Shown one piece after another: positions 1-10,458 of a stretch of 64,000 bases of DNA. The stretch lies in the NCBI RefSeq assembly GCF_037042905.1, contig NC_087262.1, positions 24,466,501-24,530,500 on the forward strand, given 5' to 3'. The stretch's first letter is position 1. Each line of letters begins with the position of its first letter. The notes beneath the pieces are model-generated. The model saw only the letters and a list, made by a program, of their open reading frames with translations. It searched no databases and had not been told where the DNA came from. Source of the stretch: Lytechinus pictus. Its lineage: Eukaryota; Echinodermata; Echinoidea; Temnopleuroida; Toxopneustidae. The position numbers and the translations under genes were made by a program.

Positions 1-59
1 AACATCCGGCGTCATCCGTGGACTGCCGGGTAGACAAGCAATCCGGGATTTTAATTGAA

Positions 60-290
60 ATTGACATTGAAAAGGTTTTATTGAAATTATTGCACTTTGC
101 AGCCAAAAGGCTGAATTGCGTACAATTTACAGGCATATATACATAGAGTGTACAGATTTAAAAACATCAAACTTGAAATGATGACGAAAATATAATGCAA
201 CTTAATATATTATGTGTACTAAAAGGAAAAGATGAAGTAATAAAAAAATACAAACACATGTGGTGGTGGAAGAATACTTATTGATAAACG
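60..290 (-). repeat. possible 3' end of a non-LTR retrotransposon
   Basis: AT-rich stretch with a run resembling the 3' untranslated tails of CR1/L2-type elements read on the minus strand (a gcagcc..ggctgaattgcgta block followed by acaggcatatata). No coding remnant is visible. The assignment rests on general resemblance only. Confidence 0.25.
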
Positions 291-309
291 TCTCAATTCA
301 AACAACACG

Positions 310-402
310 GATGGTCCGTGTAGCTGACGTGTTGGTCCGTGTAGCAGACGTGTTGGTCCGTGTTGCTGACGTGTAGTTGTCGTGTAGGTCCGTGTAGCTG
401 CC
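310..402. repeat. minisatellite, ~21-bp GGTCCGTGTAGCTGACGTGTT unit (cluster 1)
   Basis: Four to five imperfect direct copies of a roughly 21-bp unit built on GGTCCGTGTAGCTGACGTG. The same unit returns at 781-950, so the two clusters probably belonged to one array now separated by a foldback element and AT-rich sequence. Confidence 0.8.
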
Positions 403-449
403 TGGAGTAGGCCCTACATTTAGCAGTCCGTGTTTTTCCCCCATCAATG

Positions 450-615
450 TTATACAACACTGTTTACTTAATGAACTTTTCAGTAGTTGCTAAACAGTTG
501 AAATTAACATAATTATGCTTAATTTATTTAAGATTTAATATTCAAAATTGAATTTGTTGTTTAAGATTTCAAGAACTTAACAACTACTGTAAAAACAGTA
601 AACTGTGTTGTATAA
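450..615. mobile_element. short foldback element (MITE-like)
   Basis: Terminal inverted repeats TTATACAACACTGTTTACT (450-468) and AGTAAACTGTGTTGTATAA (597-615) match over 19 bases. The interior is AT-rich and itself partly self-complementary (ACAACTACTG against CAGTAGTTG). It lies between the two halves of the 21-bp minisatellite, which suggests insertion into that array. Confidence 0.6.
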
Positions 616-780
616 AATATAAAACAGCGTTTTTACTGCTTAAGGAAGTTTTGAGTTGTTATATATATTTTTTTGGCAATTCACTCAGAAAACAATTACG
701 ATGTTGCGACAAGGATGAGAAATGAATGAAATAGATAAAACAAAAATCAGCTTATTTTTATGAGCAGATTTTCATTTGCC

Positions 781-950
781 GTGCCGGTCAATGTAGCTGA
801 CATGTTGGTCCGTGTTGCTGACGTGTTGGTCCGTGTAGCTGACGTGTTGGTCCGTGTAGACGCCCTGGTGATCCGTGTAGATGACGTGCTCTGCCGGCAT
901 GGTCCGTGTAGATCCGTGTGAAGATGCCGTGTAGATGCCGTGTTTACAGT
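781..950. repeat. minisatellite, ~21-bp GGTCCGTGTAGCTGACGTGTT unit (cluster 2)
   Basis: Second cluster of the same unit seen at 310-402, degenerating rightwards into GATCCGTGTAGATGACGTG and GATGCCGTGTAGATGCCGTG variants. Related TCCGTG and CCGG-rich words continue to about 1030. Open reading frames through this block are by-products of the repeat. Confidence 0.75.
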
Positions 951-1149
951 CACCAACGCTCAATCCGGGGCAAAACGATCCCGGACCTCCCCGGATCATG
1001 CCGGCATTGCCGTGTTGATCCGTGTCTATATGTGACTGGGGCATTATGGCACCTATGTAGCTGCTACAAAAAATGTGACGGAGGTATTCCAAATAAAAAT
1101 GCCCTCTTACTCTCTTGGCTACTACAATTTGGCATTAGAAGATATGTGA

Positions 1150-1600
1150 CCGTGTTTACACTTGCTTTTGGTTCAGAACCAAAAGCCGATGCAGAATCGG
1201 CTTTTGGTTTATCTTGCACTGCGTTTACACGCTGTTACAGCTCGCGGTTCAGAACCGCGAGCCGATGCAAAAACCTGAAATGATACGCACACCAACAATA
1301 TACGTCATAATAAAGACAACGCTGGATCCGTGCGCTTACAATTACGTCACAATGGTAAAGTAAATGAAATGCGCACAAATTGCCAATGCAGAATCGGCTT
1401 TCTGTTTACACGTAGTAAAAAAGCCGATTCTGCATCGGCTCGCGGTTCTGAACGACTGAACCTACTACTTTGGTGGTGCAAATTGCCGGTTCTGAACCGC
1501 GAGCCGATGCAAGTTAATCGCGTTTACACGCTATGAAAAAGCCGATGCTGCATCGGCTCGCGGTTCAGAAGATGCAAAAGCCGATTAAGTGTAAACACGG
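1150..1600. mobile_element. foldback element with clustered internal palindromes
   Basis: Ends CCGTGTTTACACTT (1150-1163) and AAGTGTAAACACGG (1587-1600) are exact inverted repeats. Inside are several nested palindromes, including CTCGCGGTTCAGAACCGCGAG-type and CTTTTGGTTCAGAACCAAAAG-type hairpins and repeated GCCGATGCAGAATCGGC words. No protein-coding signal is seen. This looks like a non-autonomous, snapback DNA transposon. No clean target-site duplication was found. Confidence 0.65.
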
Positions 1601-2370
1601 TATATGTTATACAGCGCGAGGTACGAAATACGTCTGTGTGACCTTCACTTGACTTTCAACGTTGCAAAATGAAAACCTTTTTTTTCATATTTATTCCCCC
1701 GTTGGCAAATACAATTGGACTCAAGGGCTGTATACTGTGACTGCCTGTAAAGCAACATCATACACAGTATGCTAAATATAACTGATGAACACTCGATATA
1801 CGTCATAGCTAGATCTACCTCGATTGGGAATTGAGAGTAATTCGATTCATTCTCATGAATTTGTTTGATTCCGTGTGCATGTTTGGTTCTTGTCTGGTTC
1901 TTGCGTTGTATCCGTCTTCCTCGTGAGCTTGCTAGCTGAACTTGGTACTGGTATGTAAATCGTTATTGTTTATAATGGTCGGTTTAATGATGTCAGATTC
2001 AGTTACTTGTATATCAATGATGTTGCAGTCATTAATTGCATTTTAACTCATTGTTTCTTGAACATAAATCTTTGCAGTTCAAGTTATAGCTAATAAGTGA
2101 GTGAGCATCCGAGTGCATGATTCGAGTAGGCCTATACCTATTGTAAGGATGTAATTACGCATTTTGTAAATCGTACATTGACATATACGGTAGAGCAAGG
2201 GACACCCCCACCCGAAATTCCCTGAAATCTACATTTCCATACTGATATTGATAAAGAAATATAATATAATTGATTTGTTATTGCAAAATTCCTTCATTTT
2301 CATGTCAAACGCAAAATGACACTTGATCACGACCAGATGAGAAATGCCTGCCCCACACTTTTTAGTGGAG
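1601..2370. other. intergenic, nothing recognised
   Basis: AT-rich sequence without a supported gene. A donor-like CTGGTATGT occurs near 1949 after a pyrimidine-rich stretch, which could end an untranslated exon, but nothing else supports a transcript. Confidence 0.4.
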
Positions 2371-2441
2371 GTGTCGCGGTGTAGTGGTTCAGTCACTTGA
2401 CTCTTCATTCAAGGGTCGGCGGTTCGAGTCCATCCGGCGCG
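2371..2441 (+). repeat. tRNA-Glu-like head of a SINE
   Basis: Pol III internal promoter elements are visible: an A-box-like GTGTAGTGGTTCAGT and a good B box GGTTCGAGTCC at 2421-2431. A CTTGA/TCAAG anticodon-type stem encloses a loop containing TTC. The acceptor stem is poor and the sequence continues into non-tRNA DNA, so this is a SINE head, not a working tRNA. Confidence 0.55.
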
Positions 2442-2739
2442 AATAGCGAATTTTCGCGTCCACTTCCCAGACGCTCTCTGGAACGTTGAGAATCTATTGA
2501 AAATGCCCGTCAAATCACAATGGACAGATAAGAGGTCATTGTCGAAAGTTGTTTTATCGTCACAGCACATCGTCTTAGTATTCGGACCGGACGACAAATT
2601 TCAAATATGTGTTTTATCCAGAGTCCAGTACGACACTGCTGTTTAATTCACTGATTTTCGACATGACTGCTTTGTTATGAAGGGCTTATACCAAAAGATT
2701 ATTTGCTTTATAGAAAGAGTCTGTGAAGTGATTGCTAAA

Positions 2740-2870
2740 TACACCTAAGATCCTTTGGCAAAGCACTTATCCACGTTTGTCACTCTCCACACATGTGTTA
2801 AATGGGTATCCGGTAAGATGTGAACGTTGATTAGTTTGGCATACATGTGTGCTATATACCGGTTTCCTGG
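2740..2870 (+). repeat. SINE body fragment
   Basis: The run 'cacttatccac ... ttaaatgggtatccggtaagatg' resembles the body of the tRNA-Glu-type SINE at 57783 ('atttatccacatcg ... gtgaatgggtacccggcagg'). It probably belongs with the head at 2371 or a second copy. Divergence is substantial. Confidence 0.45.
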
Positions 2871-3159
2871 CCATGCATGATGCTCCCCGAGGAGTGGAGA
2901 TGGCGAACTTTAAGTGGGGAACAGCCTGGATCAAAATGCCCGGAGTAATAATAATTACATGTAAAGCACTTAGTAACACAAATCATGAAGGGCTGCATGT
3001 AAATATCATTTATTAATATTTACTCGACCCTTGAACAATTTCTTGCTTCCTATAGTGACTCGATGTTAGTTAATGTTATGATATAGAGACATTCAGCAGT
3101 GTTAGCAGCAAAAGAAAAAAAAAACAGAATTAGTAGAATAATGATCTGAACCAGATTAA

Positions 3160-3752
3160 AGGGGAATCCAACCCAAATAGAAACTTGTTTTTGTAAGGAA
3201 AGGAAAAATCAAACAAGTTGATAGGTGAAAGTTTGAACAATATTGAACAAACAACAAGAAAATTATGAATTTTTAAAATTTGTAAATATTGGTAATCACT
3301 ATACCCATGGAGACTTCAAATTGGCCGCATATGGGATCATATTGATGTAAGGCAAGGACTACTCTTCCATGTACTCCAATACATATTATGGCTAAAATGT
3401 CATTTTCCCCAAAAGTTTTATTTCAAATTATACTTTTCTTTCATGAGGACATAAAACAATATACTACCTGAGTTATATTTAGATTATTGCCCCAGGGGAA
3501 TGAGTACTTAGGAGAAAACCACAAATCCCTGATAATAAAGTACATGGCCTATGGGAAAGTTGTCCTTGCACCTTGTCATAATTTACTTACCCAGTTGCCA
3601 ATTTGAAATCTACATAGTATTAGTGATCTCAATTATAAAGAAGCTATAACTTTCTTATTGCTTGTCCGATTTTTTTCAAACTTTCACCATTCTGTTTAAT
3701 TTATTTTTCTCCTTCCCAACACAACATTTTATGGCCAAGGCTGGATTCCCCT
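3160..3752. mobile_element. TTAA-flanked MITE (piggyBac/Kolobok-type target)
   Basis: Begins AGGGGAATCCAACC and ends GGCTGGATTCCCCT, near-perfect inverted termini, with TTAA immediately outside on both sides (3156-3159 and 3753-3756). The interior (593 bp total) is AT-rich without a transposase fragment. TTAA duplication is the signature of piggyBac and Kolobok superfamilies; which one cannot be told from ends alone. Confidence 0.75.
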
Positions 3753-3816
3753 TTAAGTATGTAAATTCGTTTGCATGACACAGACTACACATGTTACCTG
3801 TGCGAAATTATTAGTT

Positions 3817-4360
3817 GTACGGAGCCTTTAAAGTGCCATCGACTTGACGACTTGGCGAGATACTTTATCTTGCCATGTCGACATAATAACCTTATTATGT
3901 CAACATGGCGAGATACGTTATCTCGCCAAGTCGATTAAAAGGTTATATGTCGACATGGCGCGATAAGTTATTTTGCCAAGTTGACTTATGAAAAGTTATA
4001 TGTCAACATGGCGAGATATTTTATCTATAGCCAAGTCGACTTATAAAAAGCTATATGTCAACTTGGCGAGATATTTGGACTCTCGCCGGGCTTTGGACAC
4101 TTCATATCTCGCCAATTTGACATATAACGTTTTATAAGTCAACTTTGCAAGATACTAGTAACGCATCTCGCCATGTCGACACATAACTTTTTATAAGTCA
4201 ACTTGGCAAGATAACGTATCTCGCCTTGTCGACATATATTTTTTTATAAGTCGACTTGGCAAGATAACGTATGTCGCCATGTCGACATAATAAGGTTATT
4301 ATGTCGACATGGCAAGATTAAGTATCTCGTCAAGTCGATGGCACTTTAAAGGCTCCGTAC
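3817..4360. mobile_element. foldback transposon made of alternating inverted repeats
   Basis: Outer inverted repeats GTACGGAGCCTTTAAAGTGC (3817-) and GCACTTTAAAGGCTCCGTAC (-4360) are exact over about 30 bases including the adjoining ATCGACTTG. AGTT flanks both sides (3813-3816, 4361-4364) as a probable target duplication. The interior is a chain of about ten short units based on GTCGACATGGCGAGATA..TATCTCGCCAAGTCGAC that flip orientation, separated by ATAACCTTTTATAAG-type spacers. No ORF. Confidence 0.75.
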
Positions 4361-4855
4361 AGTTGGATGTCTATCGAGGTAAATATGTACTGTAACATGG
4401 TATATCTCCTTGCTTTGACATACTTTGTTGTGTGTTACCATGGATATGGACCTATTGTGTACATTGCATTCATTTCATTGTCATTGTCTCCGTCAATGTA
4501 GTTTCTTTCGAGAATGAAATTGAGAATAAATGTCATGTTGATAATTATAACGAGATAGTGGTTAGATTTCGAGACATTGCGATTGAAAAACACCACTTCT
4601 CCTAATTTCCTCACAATGTTCAACAAATTGGACGTGTATTTTTACTTATATATAATGTTCATTGCGGTGTGTGTAAAACATCTGTGTCAGTAACAAAACA
4701 CATTTTTTTCTATAAAGAAATCACCTGCTTGTTCATTTTAATTTTGCAGGTCCCATATAGCATCGTGAATATCTTTCCGACATGTACGCTCTCAAAGTAC
4801 ACCATTTAAAGTTATCCTGATGAGAGGATCGTCTCCTTTTACGTTTTAAGTACTT

Positions 4856-5116
4856 ACACTGTAAACAAAATATTGGTTAAATTTTAACAAGCACGAGGGT
4901 AATCTATAATGTGTCCAACCAATTTTGGGCATATTGTTTACCCAATGTGGGAAGCATATTGTCCAGTAAGGTTAAAAAATAAGCAGCAATTACTTTAGAA
5001 TAGGCAAAATTTTCATCACACTGGATGAATAAAAATGCCCAAAAGAAATGCCCAATATTGGTTGGACACGTAGTTACCATCATGGAGCATTTTTACCCAA
5101 TATTTTTTCAGAGTGT
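4856..5116. mobile_element. short terminal-inverted-repeat element
   Basis: Left end ACACTGTAAACAAAATATTGG and the complement of the right end CCCAATATTTTTTCAGAGTGT form imperfect ~28-base inverted termini. Interior words GCCCAATATTGGTTGGACAC and GTCCAACCAATTTTGGGCAT are also mutually inverted. AT-rich, no ORF. Confidence 0.55.
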
Positions 5117-5245
5117 ATGTTATCTTTATTGATTATGCAAATAGCTAATCAGCAGGCGGCGAATTTCATGACCAATGTGGAAAGAAACAATCCCATCGAA
5201 TGTCCATCAATATCAGGTCAATATGGCGTTACTGTATGGGTTCCA

Positions 5246-5459
5246 TGACATTTGCTCCGGCGACAATAATATTGGTTCAATAGAATATCTGCACGTTAAG
5301 CCAACTATAGTATCCAACCTCCATAACTAAATAAACCCTAATGATTATCTGTACATTATTCTGAACCCAAAACTCTATTTATTACAATCCTAACTCTAAC
5401 CCTATGCCCTGTGAGATATCAAGACCGGAGCTAATATCGTAAGAGCAATTGTCGTGTCA
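5246..5459 (+). repeat. dispersed ~210-bp MITE, copy 1
   Basis: Imperfect inverted ends: TGACATTTGCTCCGGCGACA at the left and AGCAATTGTCGTGTCA at the right. The right half (gagatatcaagaccggagctaat) recurs at 24941-25131 just upstream of the front-end desaturase, in the same orientation, with the shared 'ctaaataaaccctaat.attatct' interior. Confidence 0.65.
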
Positions 5460-6360
5460 CAACTGTGTGATCCCTTTGTTTGTTTGTTTATTTATTTTCC
5501 GATTATTAAAAAACACAATACATAAATATATATAACCTCCTCCTCATCATCACCAAAGAAAATTATGTGTTGTTTGCGATATGGCATATATTATGGCATC
5601 AATTGAAATAAACAAAATGAATTGCAAATATGTTGAATAGATAAATTAAATAACATAATCGACAGGATTGCCCATTTTAGATTCATTGACAAAAATTACT
5701 CTGTTCTTCCATAGGGTCCATGACCCCGAAACCTCCGACCAGTGCGTCGATGTGCCGGATGACAAGCTCGAAGCGCTGCTATTCCGACTTAAAAAAGATA
5801 TATCACATGCATTTGAACTTGTTTTATTTTTCTTCTCTGGGAACCCCACAGCAAGTTATTCTTTGAACCTATAGAACTTTTAAAAAAATCATCACTTTGA
5901 GAATAGAGTTTGCATACCTTACTTGCTGCAGGAAAGCTTTCCCGTTGTCAAGAATATCACCTTTTGTTTGAAAAGTATGCATAAAATTTGAATGTTCATG
6001 TAAAGGTCTATACCTGTATGTTATCCCCAAGTTATCGTCGACGTGTCTTAGCGTTTATATAGATGGATCATTTTATTTCAGTTAAACATGCAATAGACAT
6101 TTGAATGAGATTTTAAATCAAATTGCATGTGTATTTTTTTCAAAAAGCATGTGTATATATCTTGTACGAAATTCTCACCAAAATGTATCTGAGACCTTAT
6201 TGGAATATATTTGCACCACCTAATGAAAGACGGCGTATAAGGACAAGGATCTTTACCATTCTTATAAACGCAGTGAACCAATAGTTGCCATGGCTCTCTC
6301 TATATGTTGGCTATTGTTCACAAATGTGATTTTAAAAAGGACATTTCAAACCTTTAATAA
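5460..6360. other. intergenic upstream of the delta-9 desaturase, nothing recognised
   Basis: AT-rich DNA with no supported gene. The two overlapping ORFs near 5646-5874 read through each other on opposite strands and have no recognisable motif or splice context. Confidence 0.4.
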
Positions 6361-6362
6361 TC

Positions 6363-6387
6363 TGACCACTGGTCAGTGGTCACCAAT
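6363..6387 (+). promoter_or_regulatory. nuclear-receptor-like DR1 site followed by CCAAT
   Basis: TGACCA (6363-6368) is followed by TGGTCA G TGGTCA (6370-6382), a direct repeat of hexameric half-sites with one-base spacing (DR1), and then CCAAT (6383-6387). DR1 is the PPAR/RXR and HNF4 arrangement, and CCAAT is the NF-Y box. This block sits 264 bp upstream of the desaturase ATG. Binding is inferred from sequence only. Confidence 0.45.
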
Positions 6388-6459
6388 ATCATAATCTGCA
6401 TTGTGCAGTACTATCCAGTCGAACGAACGGATGGCGTGATCGGGTTTTAACCTTTCCCT

Positions 6460-6465
6460 TATATA
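6460..6465 (+). promoter_or_regulatory. candidate TATA box of the delta-9 desaturase gene
   Basis: TATATA lies about 73 bases downstream of the CCAAT box and 186 bases upstream of the preferred ATG. It would place a start site near 6490 and a ~155-base 5' leader without needing an upstream untranslated exon. Confidence 0.35.
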
Positions 6466-6645
6466 CCATGCTTACAAAACAGCTCCCCGTCATGCTCGAA
6501 GGGCCATACTGTGAGCAGTTCTCTGCTCTGGGTTTATGCATGCACAAGTATTGCTTGTAAAAAGCCTTCTGATGATATGACCCGATTCATCATACCTCCC
6601 AATCTAAAACAACTCCCCAAACAGGTTATCGAGTATTCCACCACC

Positions 6646-6871
6646 ATGGCACCCAAGAACCCGGTGATGAACGTGGCCGTGTCTCCGGAAGACACCCCCC
6701 TGGATGATCTGGATCACACACCCTACCCATCCGGGTACCAACAGGAGCAGAAGCGGCCACCTTCAAAGATCGTCTGGAGGAATGTCGTTCTCATGTGTCT
6801 CTTGCATCTGGTATCGGTCTACGCTCTTCTCTTCACCATCTGGAAGTGCAAGATGTATACCATCGCCTGGA
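6646..6871 (+). CDS. SCD: delta-9 desaturase exon 1
   Basis: Encodes residues 1-75 plus one base: a polar N-terminus followed by [19 protein letters not shown], the first membrane-facing segment typical of animal SCD. Donor A|GTAAGT. Confidence 0.92.
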
Positions 6872-9800
6872 GTAAGTTACATAATCATGTTCCTATTATA
6901 GTTTTAATCTGACCTGCACCAGCGGGTGACCAAAATTTCCCCTACTTTAATCGATTTGAGAAAGCACGAATGTTAACATTAAGGCAAGCAATGTCTGAGC
7001 GTACGTCAATAACTACACATAAATTATTTATACCTTTATTTATCGTCATCATCATCACCAACACCACCAGTCCACCACCATTATCATCATCACCACAACA
7101 ACAAGCACCACCACATTATCATCACAAACAACATCACACCATCATTACCATCATCGCCACCACCATCATTATACCATCGCCACCACCACCACCATCATCA
7201 TCGCCGCCATTATCACAACCACCAACACTTCAATATCGTCATCTACCTGACTACCTCCATCACCATTATCATATTCGTCACAATTCTTATCACAATCACA
7301 AACATTATCAACTTGTCAACAGAACTATCTTCACCCCACCGCCACTTCATATTTCATAAAATTGTAGCTCCCTTAATCTATTTTTTCCCCCAAAACTCTG
7401 TCTACTTTTTGTCAAATGATTGCATGGAGAGTAAAATGATTGTGGTTTCCTGTGGGAAGTTCTATACTAACAGGCAGAAACGACGGTGACGTTCGCGAAT
7501 CACTATAAGGGGGGGGGGGGATAAAGAACATCAAAGAACTTTGTAAGATGGTAAGATGTTTAAAAACCATGAGAAAAGAAAAAGTAGTTAATCTAAAAAC
7601 GATCTGTGTTTTTTCCTTATATTGTCTTGCTTCTCCGTGCGTCATATAAGACTTACATAAATTTGTTATGATTCTGAGTGCTTTCAGCTCGTAATGCTAA
7701 GGTGATTGTCTGTCTCCTCGGGACTTATTCTATACTTAAGAAGAAAAGGCAGAATCAAATTTAAATAAAACGAGGTCGATTATACAACACGCGTTTCTCT
7801 TTTTTGGTATACTACATCAAATTAAATGGTAGATGTTTTTATAACTCTTACAAATTTATGAATACATCTATAATTTGTCAATTCGTACGAAACCCGTCAG
7901 TGAGCACATTTTCACCACCCCAAGTTTAATTAAACGTTCTCCCATATAGAAATCACAGTATTTCATAAAGATTGAATGTGAAATCAATGATACTAACTGA
8001 CTGATGGATGTGATTGATTGATTGATTTACTGATTGTTAGACTGACTGATTGATTGATTAAATGACTCTATAATTGATTGATTTTTTTTAAGACAAGTCC
8101 ACACCTAGTTACCAAGAATGCATACAGCATTTCCATTTATTTCAATAAGGATAAAAGAACACTGTCGATTAAATGCCTTACTCACGGGCATGGGTGCCGT
8201 GGCCGGGGATCGAACCCCGGACTTTCAAATGTCTAGTCGGCGCCTTAGACCACTCGGCCACGATGGATTGATTGTTTGATTGATTGATTGATTGAACGTT
8301 TCATTGATTGTTTGATTGATTGATTGAATGTTTCATTGATTGATGATTGGTTGATTGATTGATTGATTGATGGATGGATGGATGGATGGATTGATTGCTC
8401 GATTGGTGACTGATTATTTTATTAAATTGCCTTTTCTTCCCTCATATCCATCCAGCTGTTTTCCTTTACTTCTTAACTGGTCTTGGAATAACCGCTGGAG
8501 CACACCGACTTTGGGCTCATCGTTCTTACAAGGCAAAGCTCCCTCTACGAACATTCTTAGGCATGTGCCAAACAATGGCCTTCCAGGTATATAATCCCAG
8601 ATTTGATGACCATACATTTTACTTCTTAGTGCCTTATGTTGACAAATCCAGGATTTCATTGTTAGGGGAAGATTTTTTTTTCCTTGCTGGTTAAGATAAT
8701 CATTTAAAGTAAAGATTTGTTGTAGAATGTTTTTAAAGGCAAGGAAACACGAAAAGGTCATATTTCATTCTCACTGCTAGAAATAGAGTAGCGTACTGTT
8801 TTTCGACAAAAGACCCTGTGGACCAAAGGGGGAGGGAGGGGCTTGTCTCCCATCCATAGATATAATTCACCCTGTCAATAATTCAAGTGATTCGTCTGGT
8901 TTCAAATATAGCACGTACTGATTCAAAGGGGCTTTATACAAAAGTTACTTGATTTGATTATCAATATTATCAATTTATTTTTTTTATGATTATAGTAGAT
9001 ATGAGTCATAAATGGCTGGGTTACAATATGCTTAATAGGAAAAAAAGATATTATATGTCCTTGAATATTGTACTGGTATTTGTTATTCATTTTTTTAAAG
9101 TTTTCTCATTGGTGATTACCAATGTGGCCAAAACAGATTTGTAACCAAAGAAGTGGACCAGAACAGTCAATTAAATGCATGAATCAAATCGAAATAGAGA
9201 TTTGCAAAACTATAATTATTTTTTTCCTAAATGATTTATAATAATAAATTTGTCATCCGGATTGTTTTTCAGAATGATATATTCGACTGGGCACGAGATC
9301 ATCGCGTCCATCACAAGTTTTCCGAGACGGATGCTGATCCCCATAATGCATTGCGTGGTTTCTTTTTTGCCCACGTTGGCTGGTTGCTAGTCAAGAAACA
9401 CCCGGATGTCTTCGAGTACGGAAAGAAAATCGATTTCTCTGATCTCCTGGCAGATCCAGTAGTCAAATTTCAGAGAAGGTAAATTTGATTTAATTTGATG
9501 AAATTTCATTCTGAAACAAGGTTAATTCATCGATGACCTCCTCGCTTTATTTATTAATTATTTTAACAGTTATTCCAACGTGTTTTAGGGATTACTGCAT
9601 GTTTTTCAGGTTTCTTTGAAATCCAGTGGTATTTTCTTTTACAGTCAATATATCCTCCACCCCTGTGTAACCGCCCTTGAGTAGTTGAAGTATAGTAGTG
9701 GTGGTAGTCATAGTGTCAGGAGTCGTTACTCGACTGCAGATGGCAGGTTTGAGGCGGATTGTCCACCCCCCCCCCCCTCCCCACACACACAATGACCAAA

Positions 9801-10148
9801 GATGGGAAAAGAAATGAACAAGGATAGTCGAAGTTCTAGTTGTAGTAGTACTAGTAGTAGTAGAAGTACTAGTAGTAGTAGTACTAGTAGTAGTAGTAGA
9901 AGTAGTAGTAGTAGTATAGTAGTAGTTAGTAGTAGTAGTAGTACTAGTAGTAGTAGTAGAAGTAGTAGTAGTAGTATAGTAGTAGTAGTAGTATTAGTAG
10001 TAGTAGTACTACTACTAGTAGTAGTAGTAGAATAGTCGTAGTAGTAGTAGTAGTAGAATAGTCGTAGTAGTAGTAGTAGTAGTAGAAATAATAATAGTAG
10101 TAGTAGTACTAGTAGCAGCAGCAGCAGTAGTAGTAGTAGTAGTAGTAA

Positions 10149-10181
<33 letters not shown>

Positions 10182-10419
10182 AAATAGTAGTAGTAATAGT
10201 AGAAGTAGTAGTAGTAGTAGTACTAGTAGTAGTAGTAGTACTAGTAGTAGTAGTAGTAGTAGTAGTAGTAGCAGCAGCAGCAACAGTAGTAGTAGTAGTA
10301 ATAGTAGAAGTAGTAGTAGTAGTAGTATAGTAGTAGTAGTATAAGTACGAGTAGTAGTATAGTAGTAGCAGCAGTAGTAGTAGTAGTAATAGTAGTAGTA
10401 GTAGTAGTAGTAGTAGAAA

Positions 10420-10458
<39 letters not shown>

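Noticed and set aside
6577-6645. In-frame ATG at 6577 as the delta-9 desaturase start
   Set aside because: Weaker initiation context than CCACCATGG at 6646; not excluded, since total length would then be nearer vertebrate SCD.
8197-8266. Functional tRNA-Leu gene
   Set aside because: Lacks a proper anticodon stem and long variable arm; continues into a SINE body with A-rich tail.
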